A stretch of DNA of 64,000 nucleotides from Parasedimentitalea psychrophila (GCF_030285785.1 NZ_CP127247.1:806001-870000); one strand, 5' to 3'; numbered from the stretch's first letter, positions 30,173 through 39,397 are shown. The notes: a model not told the origin generated them from the sequence alone. Numbers and translations are program-made.

Positions 30173-31099
30173 ATGCCGCATGAAATTCATGAAGTCTCCG
30201 CGCAGATTGTGAATGGGTTTGTAGCACCCGATGCAAAAGGCGAGGCAACTACAAGCATCGGCGGTAACCCCGCCGGTGTTGTTCTGGACGCCGACGACCT
30301 CAGCGAAAAAGATATGCTGGCGATTGCCGGAAAAATCGGGCTCTCCGAAACGGTCTTTGTTTCGCAGTCCGAGACCGAAGGCTTTAAGTTGGATTTCTTC
30401 ACGCCAAACCGCCGAATTGCCCATTGCGGCCACGCCACAATTGCCAGTTTCTCTTATCTCTCGGCGCTGGGTCGGGTGGCCGAGGGCGAGACATCGAAGG
30501 AAACCGTGGATGGCCCCAGGAAAATCATCATCAAGGACGGTGCCGCATATATGGAGCAACTGGCCCCCAGCTATCGCAACCCTGAGGCTTGGGCCGCTGA
30601 AGCTGTTTCCCAGGACGATGTGCTCAACTCACTGGGCCTGACACTGTCAGACCTCGCCACAGGGAGCCCGCCGACCCTGGTCAATACTGGCAATAGTTTT
30701 GTCATTATCGGTGTTGCAAATGCCAAGACGCTGCGCCAGATCCGGCCCGATTTCGCGGCGATAAGCCGGATCAGCGAGAGCCTGGATCTAATCGGTTATT
30801 ATGTGTTCACCACGGATCCAAAGTTCACCCGCAAGGCTGCAACAACCCGCATGTTCGCGCCGCGCTATGGCATTGACGAAGAATCGGCCACCGGCACGGC
30901 GGCTGGACCGCTGGCTTGTTATTTGCATGATGTGCTTGGCGTACGGAATCCGCAGATCACCATTGAACAAGGCCATTTCATGGAACCGGCATCACCGAGC
31001 CTCATCACCGTTGATCTGATCACCAAAAACGGCAAGATCACCAGCCTGATGGCCGGTGGCCGAGGCGTTGCGATGAAACGTCTCATGATCCGATATTGA
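30173..31099 (+). CDS. PhzF family isomerase/epimerase-like protein
   Basis: A 308-residue PhzF-family protein: GGNPAGVVLDADDL near the N-terminus, LSETVFVSQSE with the catalytic Glu, FFTPNRRIAHCGHATIA in the first half, and RMFAPRYGIDEESATGTAAGPLACYL in the second. Members carry out diaminopimelate-epimerase-type proton shifts; PhzF itself acts in phenazine synthesis, but most family members have unknown substrates. ATG 30173 has GGAG six bases ahead, so it is preferred over the GTG-like longer frame. It ends at a hairpin shared with the convergent tetR gene. Confidence 0.82.
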   Translation: MPHEIHEVSAQIVNGFVAPDAKGEATTSIGGNPAGVVLDADDLSEKDMLAIAGKIGLSETVFVSQSETEGFKLDFFTPNRRIAHCGHATIASFSYLSALGRVAEGETSKETVDGPRKIIIKDGAAYMEQLAPSYRNPEAWAAEAVSQDDVLNSLGLTLSDLATGSPPTLVNTGNSFVIIGVANAKTLRQIRPDFAAISRISESLDLIGYYVFTTDPKFTRKAATTRMFAPRYGIDEESATGTAAGPLACYLHDVLGVRNPQITIEQGHFMEPASPSLITVDLITKNGKITSLMAGGRGVAMKRLMIRY

Positions 31100-31142
31100 A
31101 AACGATCCGGCCAAAAGAGAAAGCTTGATGTCTGGATAGGCG

Positions 31143-31166
31143 GTCCAGTGCTCCAAGGCACTGGAC
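31143..31166. terminator. Bidirectional stem-loop between phzF-like and tetR-like genes
   Basis: GTCCAGTGC and GCACTGGAC form a perfect 9-bp stem around a 6-base loop, at the convergent ends of the two genes; it overlaps the last base of the TetR stop codon. Confidence 0.7.
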
Positions 31167-31729
31167 TAACCGGAGTGGGCTGCAATCAACGTCTCAGCCG
31201 CAGACTTGGCATCCCGGGCTGGATGATCGCTGTGGCCCATGACCGCCATGATGATGGCGCCTTCTTTCAGGATCATCAGTTGCCGGGTCAGTTCCTCGGG
31301 GTCGCGCGCGATGACAGATCGGGCGATTTTCAGAAAATGATCGCCCAGCAGGCGTTTGTGCTCGGCTGACTGAGTGTGGATCGGATGGTCGGATTCCTGG
31401 AACTCGGCGCTGGCCTTGATGAACATGCAGCCCCGAAACTCGGGCTTGGCAAACCACTCCTCCAGCGCATCAAACACCGCCAGAAGCTGCTCCTTGGGAG
31501 TATCGGCCATGGCTGCGACCCGGCGGTAGAGCCAGTTTCGGAAATTCTCGTCGCGCAGTCGCAGAGTGGCCAGGATGATGTCTTCCTTGGTGCGGAAATG
31601 CCTATACATCGAGGTCTTGGAAATGCCGGTTTCTTTGACCAGCAGGTCCATACCAGTGGCGTGAAATCCGTGGTGGTAAAACACATCTAACGCTTTGCGT
31701 ACGATCTCGTCCCGTTTGTTAGGGCGCAT
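31166..31729 (-). CDS. TetR/AcrR family transcriptional repressor
   Basis: A 187-residue TetR-family protein with an N-terminal HTH (GMDLLVKETGISKTSMYRHFRTKEDI) and a C-terminal ligand domain with GCMFIKASAEF, resembling the subfamily that senses reactive or electrophilic compounds. It is divergent from the isochorismatase operon, and the 226 bases between them contain several related palindromes, so it most likely represses that operon and itself (inference). Confidence 0.85.
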   Translation of the reverse strand: MRPNKRDEIVRKALDVFYHHGFHATGMDLLVKETGISKTSMYRHFRTKEDIILATLRLRDENFRNWLYRRVAAMADTPKEQLLAVFDALEEWFAKPEFRGCMFIKASAEFQESDHPIHTQSAEHKRLLGDHFLKIARSVIARDPEELTRQLMILKEGAIIMAVMGHSDHPARDAKSAAETLIAAHSG

Positions 31730-31743
31730 GATTCGATCCTTAT

Positions 31744-31762
31744 TGTTACAGATCAGTACTTA
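31744..31762. promoter_or_regulatory. Candidate operator near tetR start
   Basis: TGTTACAGATCAGTACTTA sits just upstream of the tetR ATG and resembles the palindromes at 31873 and 31909, consistent with autoregulation. Confidence 0.5.
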
Positions 31763-31864
31763 ATGCGCATTGCAGGCAGCTTCAAATGGCAAATTTTTCA
31801 CTTTTGATTACAGCGCCTTACCGCAATATCACGCAGCTCCTCTGAAAACTCTCAACGTGATCAA

Positions 31865-31920
31865 TTGACAAATGTAACCGTTCGGTACACTTATGGCCCT
31901 ACAAACGCTACCGATCAGTA
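31865..31920 (+). promoter_or_regulatory. Promoter and TetR-type operators of the isochorismatase operon
   Basis: TTGACA at 31865-31870 is a good -35 box, with TACACT 15 bases later or CACTTA 17 bases later as a weak -10. The spacer holds TGTAACCGTTCGGTACA (31873-31889), a near-perfect inverted repeat where a repressor would block polymerase. A related site, TACCGATCAGTA, lies at 31909-31920. The layout fits direct repression by the divergent TetR protein. Confidence 0.65.
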
Positions 31921-31955
31921 CCCTCACCGACTCGTTCTCAGAAAAGGTATTTACC

Positions 31956-32723
31956 ATGACACGTCTGCTTCCGTCGCTTCACTCCACCCTCTCCCCCCTT
32001 GTTCTTGCCGCAGCCATCGGTCTGGGTGGACTGGCCAAGGCCGACGACGGCCTGCCGCATCCGGGCTTTGAGATCACCGCCGGAAATACCGCACTGCTGG
32101 TCACCGACCCGCAGAATGATTTCCTGCATCCCGACGGCGTTGCCTGGGGCGTTGTTGGTAAAAACGTCATCGAAAACGGCACCGTCGAGCACATTGAAGA
32201 ACTGTTCGCCACCGCCCAGCAAACCGGCATGCCGGTGTTTGTTTCGCCGCATTACTATTACCCCCACGACCACGGTTGGAAGTTCGAGGGAACGCTGGAA
32301 AAGCTGATGCATACGATTGGCATGTTTGACCGCAAAGGCGCGCTGGATACGGCAGAATTTGAAGGCTCGGGTGCCGACTGGCTGGCGCGCTACAAACCCT
32401 ACATCAACGATGGCCACACTGTTGTCACCAGCCCGCACAAAGTGTTCGGCCCGGAAACCAACGATCTGGTCCTGCAGATGCGCAAACAGGGCATCGACAA
32501 GGTGATCATCGCCGGAATGTCGGCAAATCTGTGTACCGAATCCCACATGCGGGAACTGCAGGAGCAAGGGTTTGAGGTGATGGTGGTCAGCGACGCCACT
32601 GCTGCCGCTCAACTGCCCGGCCTGGATGGCTACGCCGCAGCAATGGTCAACTTCCGCATGATCGCCAGTGATGTGGCTGACACCGAAACCGTGACCGCCG
32701 CCATGCTGGCCGCCGTCAACTGA
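31956..32723 (+). CDS. Exported isochorismatase-family cysteine hydrolase
   Basis: A 255-residue protein with a signal peptide (cleavage near GGLAKA-DDG), unusual because most isochorismatase-like enzymes are cytosolic. The catalytic Asp lies in [10 protein letters not shown], the Lys in VTSPHKVFG, and the Cys in [10 protein letters not shown], preceded by the usual cis-peptide region. It hydrolyses an amide, imide or enol ether; the substrate is unknown. ATG 31956 is chosen because an AAAAGG lies ahead and the leader begins there. First gene of a four-gene operon. Confidence 0.85.
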   Translation: MTRLLPSLHSTLSPLVLAAAIGLGGLAKADDGLPHPGFEITAGNTALLVTDPQNDFLHPDGVAWGVVGKNVIENGTVEHIEELFATAQQTGMPVFVSPHYYYPHDHGWKFEGTLEKLMHTIGMFDRKGALDTAEFEGSGADWLARYKPYINDGHTVVTSPHKVFGPETNDLVLQMRKQGIDKVIIAGMSANLCTESHMRELQEQGFEVMVVSDATAAAQLPGLDGYAAAMVNFRMIASDVADTETVTAAMLAAVN

Positions 32724-32797
32724 CCCCAGCTGGCCCCTCGTACCCCGGCTTATGCTTGCCTGATTGCCGGGGTGCGATCCTACAAATGGAGAAAACA

Positions 32798-33262
32798 ATG
32801 ACCCGCCCACCGCTGCCGCCCTTTGATGACGCCTCTGCCCGCCAAAAAGTGCGCATGGCCGAAAACGCCTGGAACAGTCGCGACCCTGACACGGTGACAC
32901 AGGCCTATACCGAGACCAGCCAATGGCGCAATCGGAGTGAGTTCCTGACCGGCCATGCCGAAATCCACGCCTTTCTGACCCGCAAATGGGCGTCTGAGGC
33001 CGAGTATCGCCTGATCAAAGAGCTTTGGGCCACGGCCGCAAACCGCATCGCCGTGCGTTTTGCCTATGAAAGCTGCGACCACGAGGGAAATTGGACCCGA
33101 TCCTACGGCAATGAAAATTGGGAGTTTGCCGCTGATGGCCGCATGTCCCGCCGCATTGCCAGCATCAATGATCTGAAAATCACCGCAGATGAGCGCTTGT
33201 TTCACTGGCCACAAGGGATCCGCCCCGACGACCACCCCGGCCTCAGTGATCTTGGACTTTAA
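32798..33262 (+). CDS. DUF1348 (SnoaL/NTF2-like) protein
   Basis: A 154-residue NTF2-fold protein of the DUF1348 family, recognisable from [36 protein letters not shown] and [16 protein letters not shown]. Family members are small cytosolic proteins of unknown catalytic role, often in stress or xenobiotic operons. GGAG eight bases ahead of ATG 32798 fixes the start. Confidence 0.83.
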   Translation: MTRPPLPPFDDASARQKVRMAENAWNSRDPDTVTQAYTETSQWRNRSEFLTGHAEIHAFLTRKWASEAEYRLIKELWATAANRIAVRFAYESCDHEGNWTRSYGNENWEFAADGRMSRRIASINDLKITADERLFHWPQGIRPDDHPGLSDLGL

Positions 33263-33282
33263 ACCTTAAAAGGAGACGACAG

Positions 33283-33894
33283 ATGGCACTCGCCTTTGCA
33301 GATATCGCATTTACCCCCTCCGTTCGGGCCGAACAGGACCGGCGCGGGTCCGCCAAGACCTATGGCAAATTCCTGTCGGATGAACGCTGGGGCGGCGACC
33401 GGATCGGCCCAGAAGAGGCCGCGTTCCTGACCGATCGTGACGGCTTCTTTCAGGCCAGCACATCGGAAACCGGCTGGCCCTATGTGCAGTTTCGAGGTGG
33501 CACGCCGGGTTTTGTCAAAATTCTGGACGACAAAACCATCGCCTATGCCGATTACCGCGGCAATCGCCAGTATATCAGCACCGGCAATCTGGCCCATTCC
33601 AACCGCATCTCGATCATCGCGATGGACTACCCCAACCAGCGGCGATTGAAGCTGTGGGGCGAGGTCGAGTTTATCGACCCCGAGGAAGACCCAGACCTGC
33701 TGGCCCAGTTGCACAGCGGCAAGGAAATTGTCGAACGCATCGTCAAGATCACCGTCTCGGCCTTTGACTGGAACTGCCCGCGCCACATCCCGCGCCGCTT
33801 CACCCTGGAAGAGCTGGAACCCGAACTCTCAACCCTGCGCGACCGTCTGGCCGAGCTGGAAGCCGAAAACGCCCAACTGAAGCGCCAGCACTGA
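33283..33894 (+). CDS. Pyridoxamine 5'-phosphate oxidase-like FMN-binding protein
   Basis: A 203-residue split-barrel flavoprotein. FFQASTSETGWPYVQFRGG is the start of the PNPOx-like core and ADYRGNRQYISTGNL the FMN-contact block; a coiled coil ends the protein (LSTLRDRLAELEAENAQLKRQ). It may reduce or oxidise small molecules; it is not expected to be the vitamin B6 enzyme itself. Third gene of the operon, with a strong AGGAG. Confidence 0.82.
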   Translation: MALAFADIAFTPSVRAEQDRRGSAKTYGKFLSDERWGGDRIGPEEAAFLTDRDGFFQASTSETGWPYVQFRGGTPGFVKILDDKTIAYADYRGNRQYISTGNLAHSNRISIIAMDYPNQRRLKLWGEVEFIDPEEDPDLLAQLHSGKEIVERIVKITVSAFDWNCPRHIPRRFTLEELEPELSTLRDRLAELEAENAQLKRQH

Positions 33895-33933
33895 ACACAC
33901 CTGCCAAAACATCCCGTTAGAAAGGAATTCCCA

Positions 33934-34887
33934 ATGAAACCCTCAATACTGAAACTTGCAGCCCCGGCCCTTGTCGCCGCAGCACTCGCCCTGCCCACCG
34001 CGTCAATTGCGGCAAACCCTGCGACCACAGGCACTCAGTTCAAGTCAGCCGAAATCGACGGGTTGAACATCGCCTACCGCGAGGCGGGTGACCCCTCTAA
34101 GCCAACCGTTCTGCTGCTGCACGGCTTTCCCACCTCGTCGCATATGTTCCGCAACCTGATCCCGGAACTGGCCGAAAACTACCATGTGATCGCGCCGGAT
34201 TACCCTGGCTTTGGCGCCTCGGACATGCCCGACGCCGCCGAGTATGAGTATTCTTTTGCCAATACCGCCGCATTGATGACCGGGTTGTTGGATCACAAAG
34301 GCGTCGACAAATACGCCGTCTACCTGATGGATTATGGCGCACCGGTTGGCTATCGCATGTTTGCACAAAACCCCGAGCGCGTCAGCGGTTTCATCATCCA
34401 GAACGGCAACGCCTACGAGGAAGGTTTGCGCGAATTCTGGGACCCGATCAAAGCTTACTGGGCCGACCCGTCGGTGGCAAACGGCGATGCATTGCGGGGC
34501 TTTCTAAAGCTGGACGCCACCAAATGGCAGTTCACCCACGGGGTACAAGATCCGACCTCGATCAGCCCCGACAATTTCTGGCATGTGCAATACCTGCTGG
34601 ATCGCCCGGGCAACCAAGAGGTGCAGCTGGAGATGTTCCTGGACTACGGTACCAACGTCGGTGAATACCCCAAATGGCAGGCGCTGTTTCGCGAGCACCA
34701 ACCCCCAGCTCTGCTGATGTGGGGCGGCAATGACGTGATCTTCCCCGAGGAAGGTGCCCACCCCTACAAACAGGACCTCAACGATCTTGAATTCCACATC
34801 CTCAACACTGGGCACTTTGCGCTGGAAGAATACGGCGATGAGATCGCAGCCGAAATGAAAGAGTTCCTTGGCCGCGTCGCCGAGTAA
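33934..34887 (+). CDS. Exported alpha/beta hydrolase with Asp nucleophile
   Basis: A 317-residue alpha/beta hydrolase with a signal peptide (cleavage near TASIAA-NPA). HGFPTSSHMFRNL holds the oxyanion-hole region, and the nucleophile elbow is LMDYGAPVGYR, so the nucleophile is Asp, as in epoxide hydrolases and haloalkane dehalogenases rather than esterases. GHFALEEYGDEIA gives the catalytic His. Its location behind an exported isochorismatase and a TetR regulator suggests periplasmic detoxification of an epoxide or halogenated compound (inference). Last gene of the operon; no clear terminator. Confidence 0.86.
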   Translation: MKPSILKLAAPALVAAALALPTASIAANPATTGTQFKSAEIDGLNIAYREAGDPSKPTVLLLHGFPTSSHMFRNLIPELAENYHVIAPDYPGFGASDMPDAAEYEYSFANTAALMTGLLDHKGVDKYAVYLMDYGAPVGYRMFAQNPERVSGFIIQNGNAYEEGLREFWDPIKAYWADPSVANGDALRGFLKLDATKWQFTHGVQDPTSISPDNFWHVQYLLDRPGNQEVQLEMFLDYGTNVGEYPKWQALFREHQPPALLMWGGNDVIFPEEGAHPYKQDLNDLEFHILNTGHFALEEYGDEIAAEMKEFLGRVAE

Positions 34888-35103
34888 TCAACTGAGGACA
34901 CACGCGTCTTCAGAATGCGGTGGGACCCCGGTTGGGGTATAGTGGAGTGTTCTCTCTTGGGTCAAAATTCGTCAGCTTGCCTAAATGAGAGAACCTTCCA
35001 ACCGCCCGCCCGCAGCAAAATAGTCTATTTCGGCCTGGCTTGGGCCATAATAGGTGCGACATTTCAGGATGATGGAACGAACATCTTTGTTTTTGTGACC
35101 TGG

Positions 35104-36024
35104 CTACTCTGACGATGACAGAAATTTGCGGCCCAGGCTGTAAATGAGCAAGGCCCCGGCAGGCCAGAGCACCCAAGGGTAGCCGTTCCAGCTGAATAAA
35201 TTCACCAGGGTGAGAGCGGTGATGATCACCAGCAATTGTGCTGGAACGATTGCGCTGAAACGTGCTGGGATCAGCGTCTGGGCCCGCTTTAACCCGCCGA
35301 TCGTTGCGACGGCCAAGATGGGCCAATGTGCCCAGATTGACCCGCCCGTGACCAAGTTAATCAATAAAAACGCGCCGCAAAGAAAGGCTGCGAGCATGGC
35401 AGTGCGTGACAGTGGAAGCTGCTGACGAGGGGCGGAGGTTTTGGCTTTGGTTTTGTCGGTGTCAGGCCTATGGGCGGCGACTGTTGGTTTCTGTTTCCAA
35501 CGGCTGATCAAGCCCGGCTTGGACATCGCGATACGATAAATCGGAATATCAGCCGACAGGTTGCGTGGGCGCTTTTCCCCCAGGTATTCAAACCCGATGG
35601 TAAGCTTGCTGTGAACCTGGTCATAGACCTGCTGCGAGATCAGCACACCGCCGGGTTCAGCCATGCTTTGCAGGCGGGCGGCCAGGTTCACGCCTTCGCC
35701 AATCAGGTCATCTCCGTCGACGATCACATCCCCGAGATGGACACCGATCCTAAACTTCAGGCTTCCATCACTGGCGCCAAGTTCAAGTTGTGCTTCGATA
35801 GCGCATTGTGTCGCTTCAACTGTAGACGGAAAATCGGCAATGAAACCGTCGCCGGCGGTATTGACGATGCGACCACCGTGACGTGTGATCAGCTTGCCAA
35901 AAATATCGCGGGCAGCATGCAGGTCGGCATAGGTACCCACCTCATCAACTTGCATCGAGCTGCTGAAACCTGCAGCATCGGCCGCAAGAATTGTGGTGAG
36001 TTTTCGCGTGACATTAACAGACAT
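35104..36024 (-). CDS. Class III adenylate/guanylate cyclase with C-terminal 2TM domain
   Basis: A 306-residue protein. The cyclase catalytic domain lies first (about 1-175), with metal Asp16 in LAADAAGF and Asp59 in NTAGDGFIADF, and GEGVNLAARLQSMAEPGG near residue 117. A linker leads to a C-terminal pair of membrane-span groups (about 210-300) like the small 2TM domain. The start at 36024 (MSVNVTRKLTTI) has AGAGG ahead; the longer frame runs through IS-like sequence. It makes a cyclic nucleotide, probably cAMP, at the membrane. Confidence 0.83.
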   Translation of the reverse strand: MSVNVTRKLTTILAADAAGFSSSMQVDEVGTYADLHAARDIFGKLITRHGGRIVNTAGDGFIADFPSTVEATQCAIEAQLELGASDGSLKFRIGVHLGDVIVDGDDLIGEGVNLAARLQSMAEPGGVLISQQVYDQVHSKLTIGFEYLGEKRPRNLSADIPIYRIAMSKPGLISRWKQKPTVAAHRPDTDKTKAKTSAPRQQLPLSRTAMLAAFLCGAFLLINLVTGGSIWAHWPILAVATIGGLKRAQTLIPARFSAIVPAQLLVIITALTLVNLFSWNGYPWVLWPAGALLIYSLGRKFLSSSE

Positions 36025-36408
36025 TACGCGCCTCTTCTCTTGGTTCAGGTGCAACATGGACCCCAGAAGGCATGCTTGCAAGGCCAGCAACCGAGGGGCA
36101 AGGAAATCAGCAGAAATTTGCATTTGGGTGTCGAAATACGCGCAAAAGCAGGACCACTTCACGACGACGAAATCGCAACGAATTTAGCCCAACCATCTTA
36201 TGGAGCACCAGAAAATCCTCGGCATGTCGGTGTGACTTGCAAGCCTTGATCCAGCGATCAAGGAGCCCGCGGATGACGTTTGTCTCTCTTGCCCATAGCT
36301 CCAAGAAGAAGGTGATATGGAGCGAAGAGTTTCCGCTGGTTCGGGCAGATTGATTGCCTGCATCCGGCAAGGGCAGGCTATCAGCTGCGGCAACAGTGAA
36401 TTTTTAGA
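36025..36408. other. Intergenic region with a solo IS end
   Basis: An 18-base stretch at 36144-36161 is identical to the end of the IS3 remnant at 45194-45211. No transposase accompanies it here, so it is probably an IS end left after loss of the element. An open frame on the minus strand across this region is not recognised as a protein. No gene is called. Confidence 0.5.
36144..36161 (-). repeat. 18-bp repeat, probable IS terminal sequence
   Basis: AAAAGCAGGACCACTTCA is shared exactly with 45194-45211, directly after the IS3 transposase remnant. Such sequence at both places suggests an inverted-repeat end of the same IS type. Confidence 0.6.
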
Positions 36409-37038
36409 TCATTGGGGTTTGCCCTCACGATGACGACTTAGAAAGTCGTCAATCTCCTGTTGGGTCGGACGTTCGCCTGCAAAAACCTCAACATAATGGC
36501 ACCCTGCTTGTGCGCGATCCATCCGGGTCTCGACGACTTGTTTCGAGTAGTACCCGCTTTGCGTCAAGATAGTCGTCAGTGCCCTATAGTTCGCGGCTTC
36601 AGATGGCATACCAAAACGAAGAAATATTGCCCGAACTGCGTCCAATCGGGCCTCGTCCGAGGTCTCCACCAATTTTTGCAGCTTTACATCGTTTCGGGCC
36701 CAGTTGTGGATTGCCAGGTCAAGCGGCGCATCAAAAAGCTCAGGATCAATCCAACAATCAGTCAGCTGGAATAACGCGGAACACAGACTATCCGCAGGAC
36801 CAGCGCAGCGTTCAAGTATGATGCCGGTATTGCGGTCTTGCCAGATATCGACAAGCGCGTTGTGCAACTCTGCCAAATCTTTGAAGTGCCAGTAAAACCC
36901 GGTTCTGGTTAGGTTCAGTTTCTTCGCAAGCGGCATGATTTTGACGGCTTCGATGCCCTCCTGCACCAACAGATCATAGGCAGCGCCAAGCCAAACGTCT
37001 CGGGTTGCACGTGCACGGGGTTGTGGGGTGGTTTCCAT
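36409..37038 (-). CDS. TetR family transcriptional regulator
   Basis: A 209-residue TetR-family protein with HTH region IMPLAKKLNLTRTGFYWHFKDLAELHNAL and a C-terminal TetR-like ligand domain (NWARNDVKLQKLVE). It is divergent from a DgcA-like oxidoreductase, with two palindromic sites in the 102-base gap. It probably represses both genes until a methylated amine or related inducer appears (inference). Confidence 0.86.
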   Translation of the reverse strand: METTPQPRARATRDVWLGAAYDLLVQEGIEAVKIMPLAKKLNLTRTGFYWHFKDLAELHNALVDIWQDRNTGIILERCAGPADSLCSALFQLTDCWIDPELFDAPLDLAIHNWARNDVKLQKLVETSDEARLDAVRAIFLRFGMPSEAANYRALTTILTQSGYYSKQVVETRMDRAQAGCHYVEVFAGERPTQQEIDDFLSRHREGKPQ

Positions 37039-37056
37039 GGCGTGATTCTATTTAAC

Positions 37057-37103
37057 TTGACAGATGTGTCAATTGCAGAAAACATGAACTGACACATGTG
37101 TCA
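37057..37103. promoter_or_regulatory. Twin palindromic operators between TetR and DgcA-like genes
   Basis: TTGACAGATGTGTCAA (37057-37072) and TGACACATGTGTCA (37090-37103) share the core TGACA-N4-TGTCA. Their centres are 32 bases apart, close to three helical turns, so two dimers could bind on one face. TTGACA within the first copy could also be a -35 box. Confidence 0.75.
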
Positions 37104-37140
37104 TGTTCTGTGTTTCCGTTACCGCCCCCGAGGATGCCCT

Positions 37141-39186
37141 ATGTCAAACGACCCTTTGCTTCAGCCATTTCAACTAAAGCACCTAACCCTGCGCAACCGG
37201 ATCATGACAACCAGCCATGAACCCGCCTATCCTGAAGACGGGATGCCAAAGGAGCGCTACGCGGCCTACCATGCGGAACGCGCCAAAGCCGGTGTGGCCC
37301 TGGTTATGACGGCAGGGTCAGCAGCGGTCAGCAAAGACAGCCCGCCGGTCTTCAACAATATCCTCGCCTATCGTGACGACGTGGTGCCTTGGATTCAGAA
37401 CCTGACAGATGCGGTGCATGAGCACGGCTGTGCTGCGATGATACAGTTGACCCACCTCGGACGGCGCACCACCTGGAACAAAGGCCATTGGCTGCCATCA
37501 GTGTCCTCATCCAGACATCGCGAACCCGCACACCGCGCTTTTCCGAAATTGATCGAAGACTGGGATATCGAGCGGATCATTAGTGATTTCGCAGACGCGG
37601 CAGAGCGTATGCAGGCAGGCGGCATGGACGGCATTGAATTGCAGGTCTATGGCCACCTGCTGGATCAGTTCTGGTCTCCGCTGACCAATGATCTAACCGG
37701 CCCGTATGGGGCCGACACGCTGGAAAACCGCATGCGCTTCCCGATGGATGTCATGGAGGCTATTCGCAAGCGCGTCGGGGTCGATTTCATCGTCGGCCTG
37801 CGTTACACGGCTGATGAAGCGCAAAAGGGCGGCATCTCCCCTGAAGAAGGGTTGGAGATTTCCAAACGGCTCGCAGCAACCGGTAAAATCGACTTTCTCA
37901 ACGTGATCCGGGGCCGCATCCATACCGATCCCGCCATGACCGATGTGATCCCGGTTCAGGGCATGAAAGGCGCACCGCATCTTGATTTTGCAGGCGAAGT
38001 GAAAAAAGCAACCGGCATGCCGACGTTTCATGCGGCCAAGATCCCCGATGTTGCCACCGCCCGTCATGCGGTGCAGGCCGGGTTGCTGGATATGGTCGGG
38101 ATGACCCGGGCGCATATGGCGGATCCTCATATCGTGCGCAAAATAATAGAGGGGCGTGAGGAGGACATCCGCCCCTGTGTTGGGGCCACTTACTGTCTCG
38201 ACCGCATCTATCAGGCTGGCGATGCGCTTTGCATTCACAACGCCGCCACCGGTCGCGAGCTATCCATGCCGCATGAGATTGCCCCGGCCGATGCCAGCAA
38301 GAAAATCGTGATTATCGGCGCCGGCCCGGCCGGATTGGAGGCGGCGCGCGTCGCGGCAGAGCGCGGCCATGAGGTCACGGTTTTTGAGGCCGCAGCCGAG
38401 CCCGGAGGACAAATTCGTCTGACTGCGCAGAACCCGCGACGACGCGAGATGATCTCGATCATCGACTGGCGCATGGCCCAATGCGCGGCCCGCGATGTTG
38501 CGTTTCAGTTCAACACCTGGGCCGAGGTTGAAGACGTCACTGCGCTTGACCCCGATGTGGTGATCGTTGCGACCGGAGGCATGCCCAACACCGCGCTGTT
38601 TGAACAGGCCGGCGAGCAGCCCAATGTGGTGACAACCTGGGATATCATTTCGGGCGATGTGAAGCCTGCGGGGACTGTCCTGATTTATGACGAAAGCGGC
38701 GATCACCCGGCGTTGCAAGCGGCAGAGGTTGCAGCCAATGCCGAGGCTGTGGTCGAAATTATGACACCTGATCGCACCTTTGCACCCGATGTGATGGCCA
38801 TGAACCTGGTGCCCTACATGCGGTCTCTGCAAGACAAGGACGTGACCTTCACCCTCGCCCGTCGCCTGCTTGACGTGAAACGCGATGGCAACAGGCTGAT
38901 TGCGACGGTGGGCACAGACTATAGTGACCACACATATGAGGCGGAGTTTGAACAGATTGTGGTCAACTACGGCACCTTGCCACTGGACGATCTCTATTTT
39001 GATCTCAAGCCACTGTCTTCAAACGAAGGCGCGGTGGATCACGAAGCTCTCATCGCTGGCAATCCGCAAACGCTCACGCGCAACACAAACGGGCAGTTCC
39101 AGCTGTTCCGCATTGGCGATGCGGTTTCGGCCCGCAACACACATGCCGCGATTTATGACGCGTTGCGTCTGATGAAGGATATCTGA
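37141..39186 (+). CDS. DgcA-like FMN/[4Fe-4S]/FAD oxidoreductase (old yellow enzyme fused to reductase)
   Basis: A 681-residue multidomain flavoprotein. The N-terminal TIM barrel (about 1-340) is of the 2,4-dienoyl-CoA reductase/trimethylamine dehydrogenase type, a cysteine cluster follows (CVGATYC ... ALCIHN), and the C-terminal part has FAD- and NAD-binding folds (IVIIGAGPAGLEAARVA, VIVATGG). The closest functional relatives I recall are DgcA and N-methylproline demethylases acting on methylated amines; that substrate class is inference. GAGG eight bases ahead of ATG 37141 marks the start. Confidence 0.82.
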   Translation: MSNDPLLQPFQLKHLTLRNRIMTTSHEPAYPEDGMPKERYAAYHAERAKAGVALVMTAGSAAVSKDSPPVFNNILAYRDDVVPWIQNLTDAVHEHGCAAMIQLTHLGRRTTWNKGHWLPSVSSSRHREPAHRAFPKLIEDWDIERIISDFADAAERMQAGGMDGIELQVYGHLLDQFWSPLTNDLTGPYGADTLENRMRFPMDVMEAIRKRVGVDFIVGLRYTADEAQKGGISPEEGLEISKRLAATGKIDFLNVIRGRIHTDPAMTDVIPVQGMKGAPHLDFAGEVKKATGMPTFHAAKIPDVATARHAVQAGLLDMVGMTRAHMADPHIVRKIIEGREEDIRPCVGATYCLDRIYQAGDALCIHNAATGRELSMPHEIAPADASKKIVIIGAGPAGLEAARVAAERGHEVTVFEAAAEPGGQIRLTAQNPRRREMISIIDWRMAQCAARDVAFQFNTWAEVEDVTALDPDVVIVATGGMPNTALFEQAGEQPNVVTTWDIISGDVKPAGTVLIYDESGDHPALQAAEVAANAEAVVEIMTPDRTFAPDVMAMNLVPYMRSLQDKDVTFTLARRLLDVKRDGNRLIATVGTDYSDHTYEAEFEQIVVNYGTLPLDDLYFDLKPLSSNEGAVDHEALIAGNPQTLTRNTNGQFQLFRIGDAVSARNTHAAIYDALRLMKDI

Positions 39187-39397
39187 CATTTGAAGCACAA
39201 CAACCAGCCATGTGATTTAGAGGTGGTCGCCGGAATTCGGACCCGTGGTTAAGGTGGATCACCTTGTGAGAGAGGTGATCCGAAATGATGAAACGAAAGA
39301 TCCATTCGTCCCGCTGCCCGGAAGTCGTTTGCTTGCGAACGATGACAGGGGAAGATCGGATGACGGTCGAGACCGACAGGAACCGAGGCGCTTAACC
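39187..39397 (+). pseudogene. Probable IS orfA remnant carrying a double-hairpin element
   Basis: The sequence before 39285, with a promoter-like GGTGATCCGAA and then ATGATGAAACGAAAGATCC, resembles the beginning of IS3-type orfA genes (MMKRK..HS). The reading is broken straight afterwards by the 41-bp hairpin element at 39311-39351. What follows has no further transposase similarity that I can support, so the host identity is uncertain. Confidence 0.4.
39311..39351 (-). repeat. Double-hairpin element, copy 1
   Basis: 41 bp beginning CCGCTGCC and ending GACAGGGG. Hairpin B has arms TCGTTTGC and GCGAACGA (one G-T pair) around a TT loop; hairpin A (CTGCCCGGAAG) is imperfect. It shares ends and layout with the copies at 44836, 44974, 46319 and 55676. 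Strand is given relative to the 46319 copy. Confidence 0.7.
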
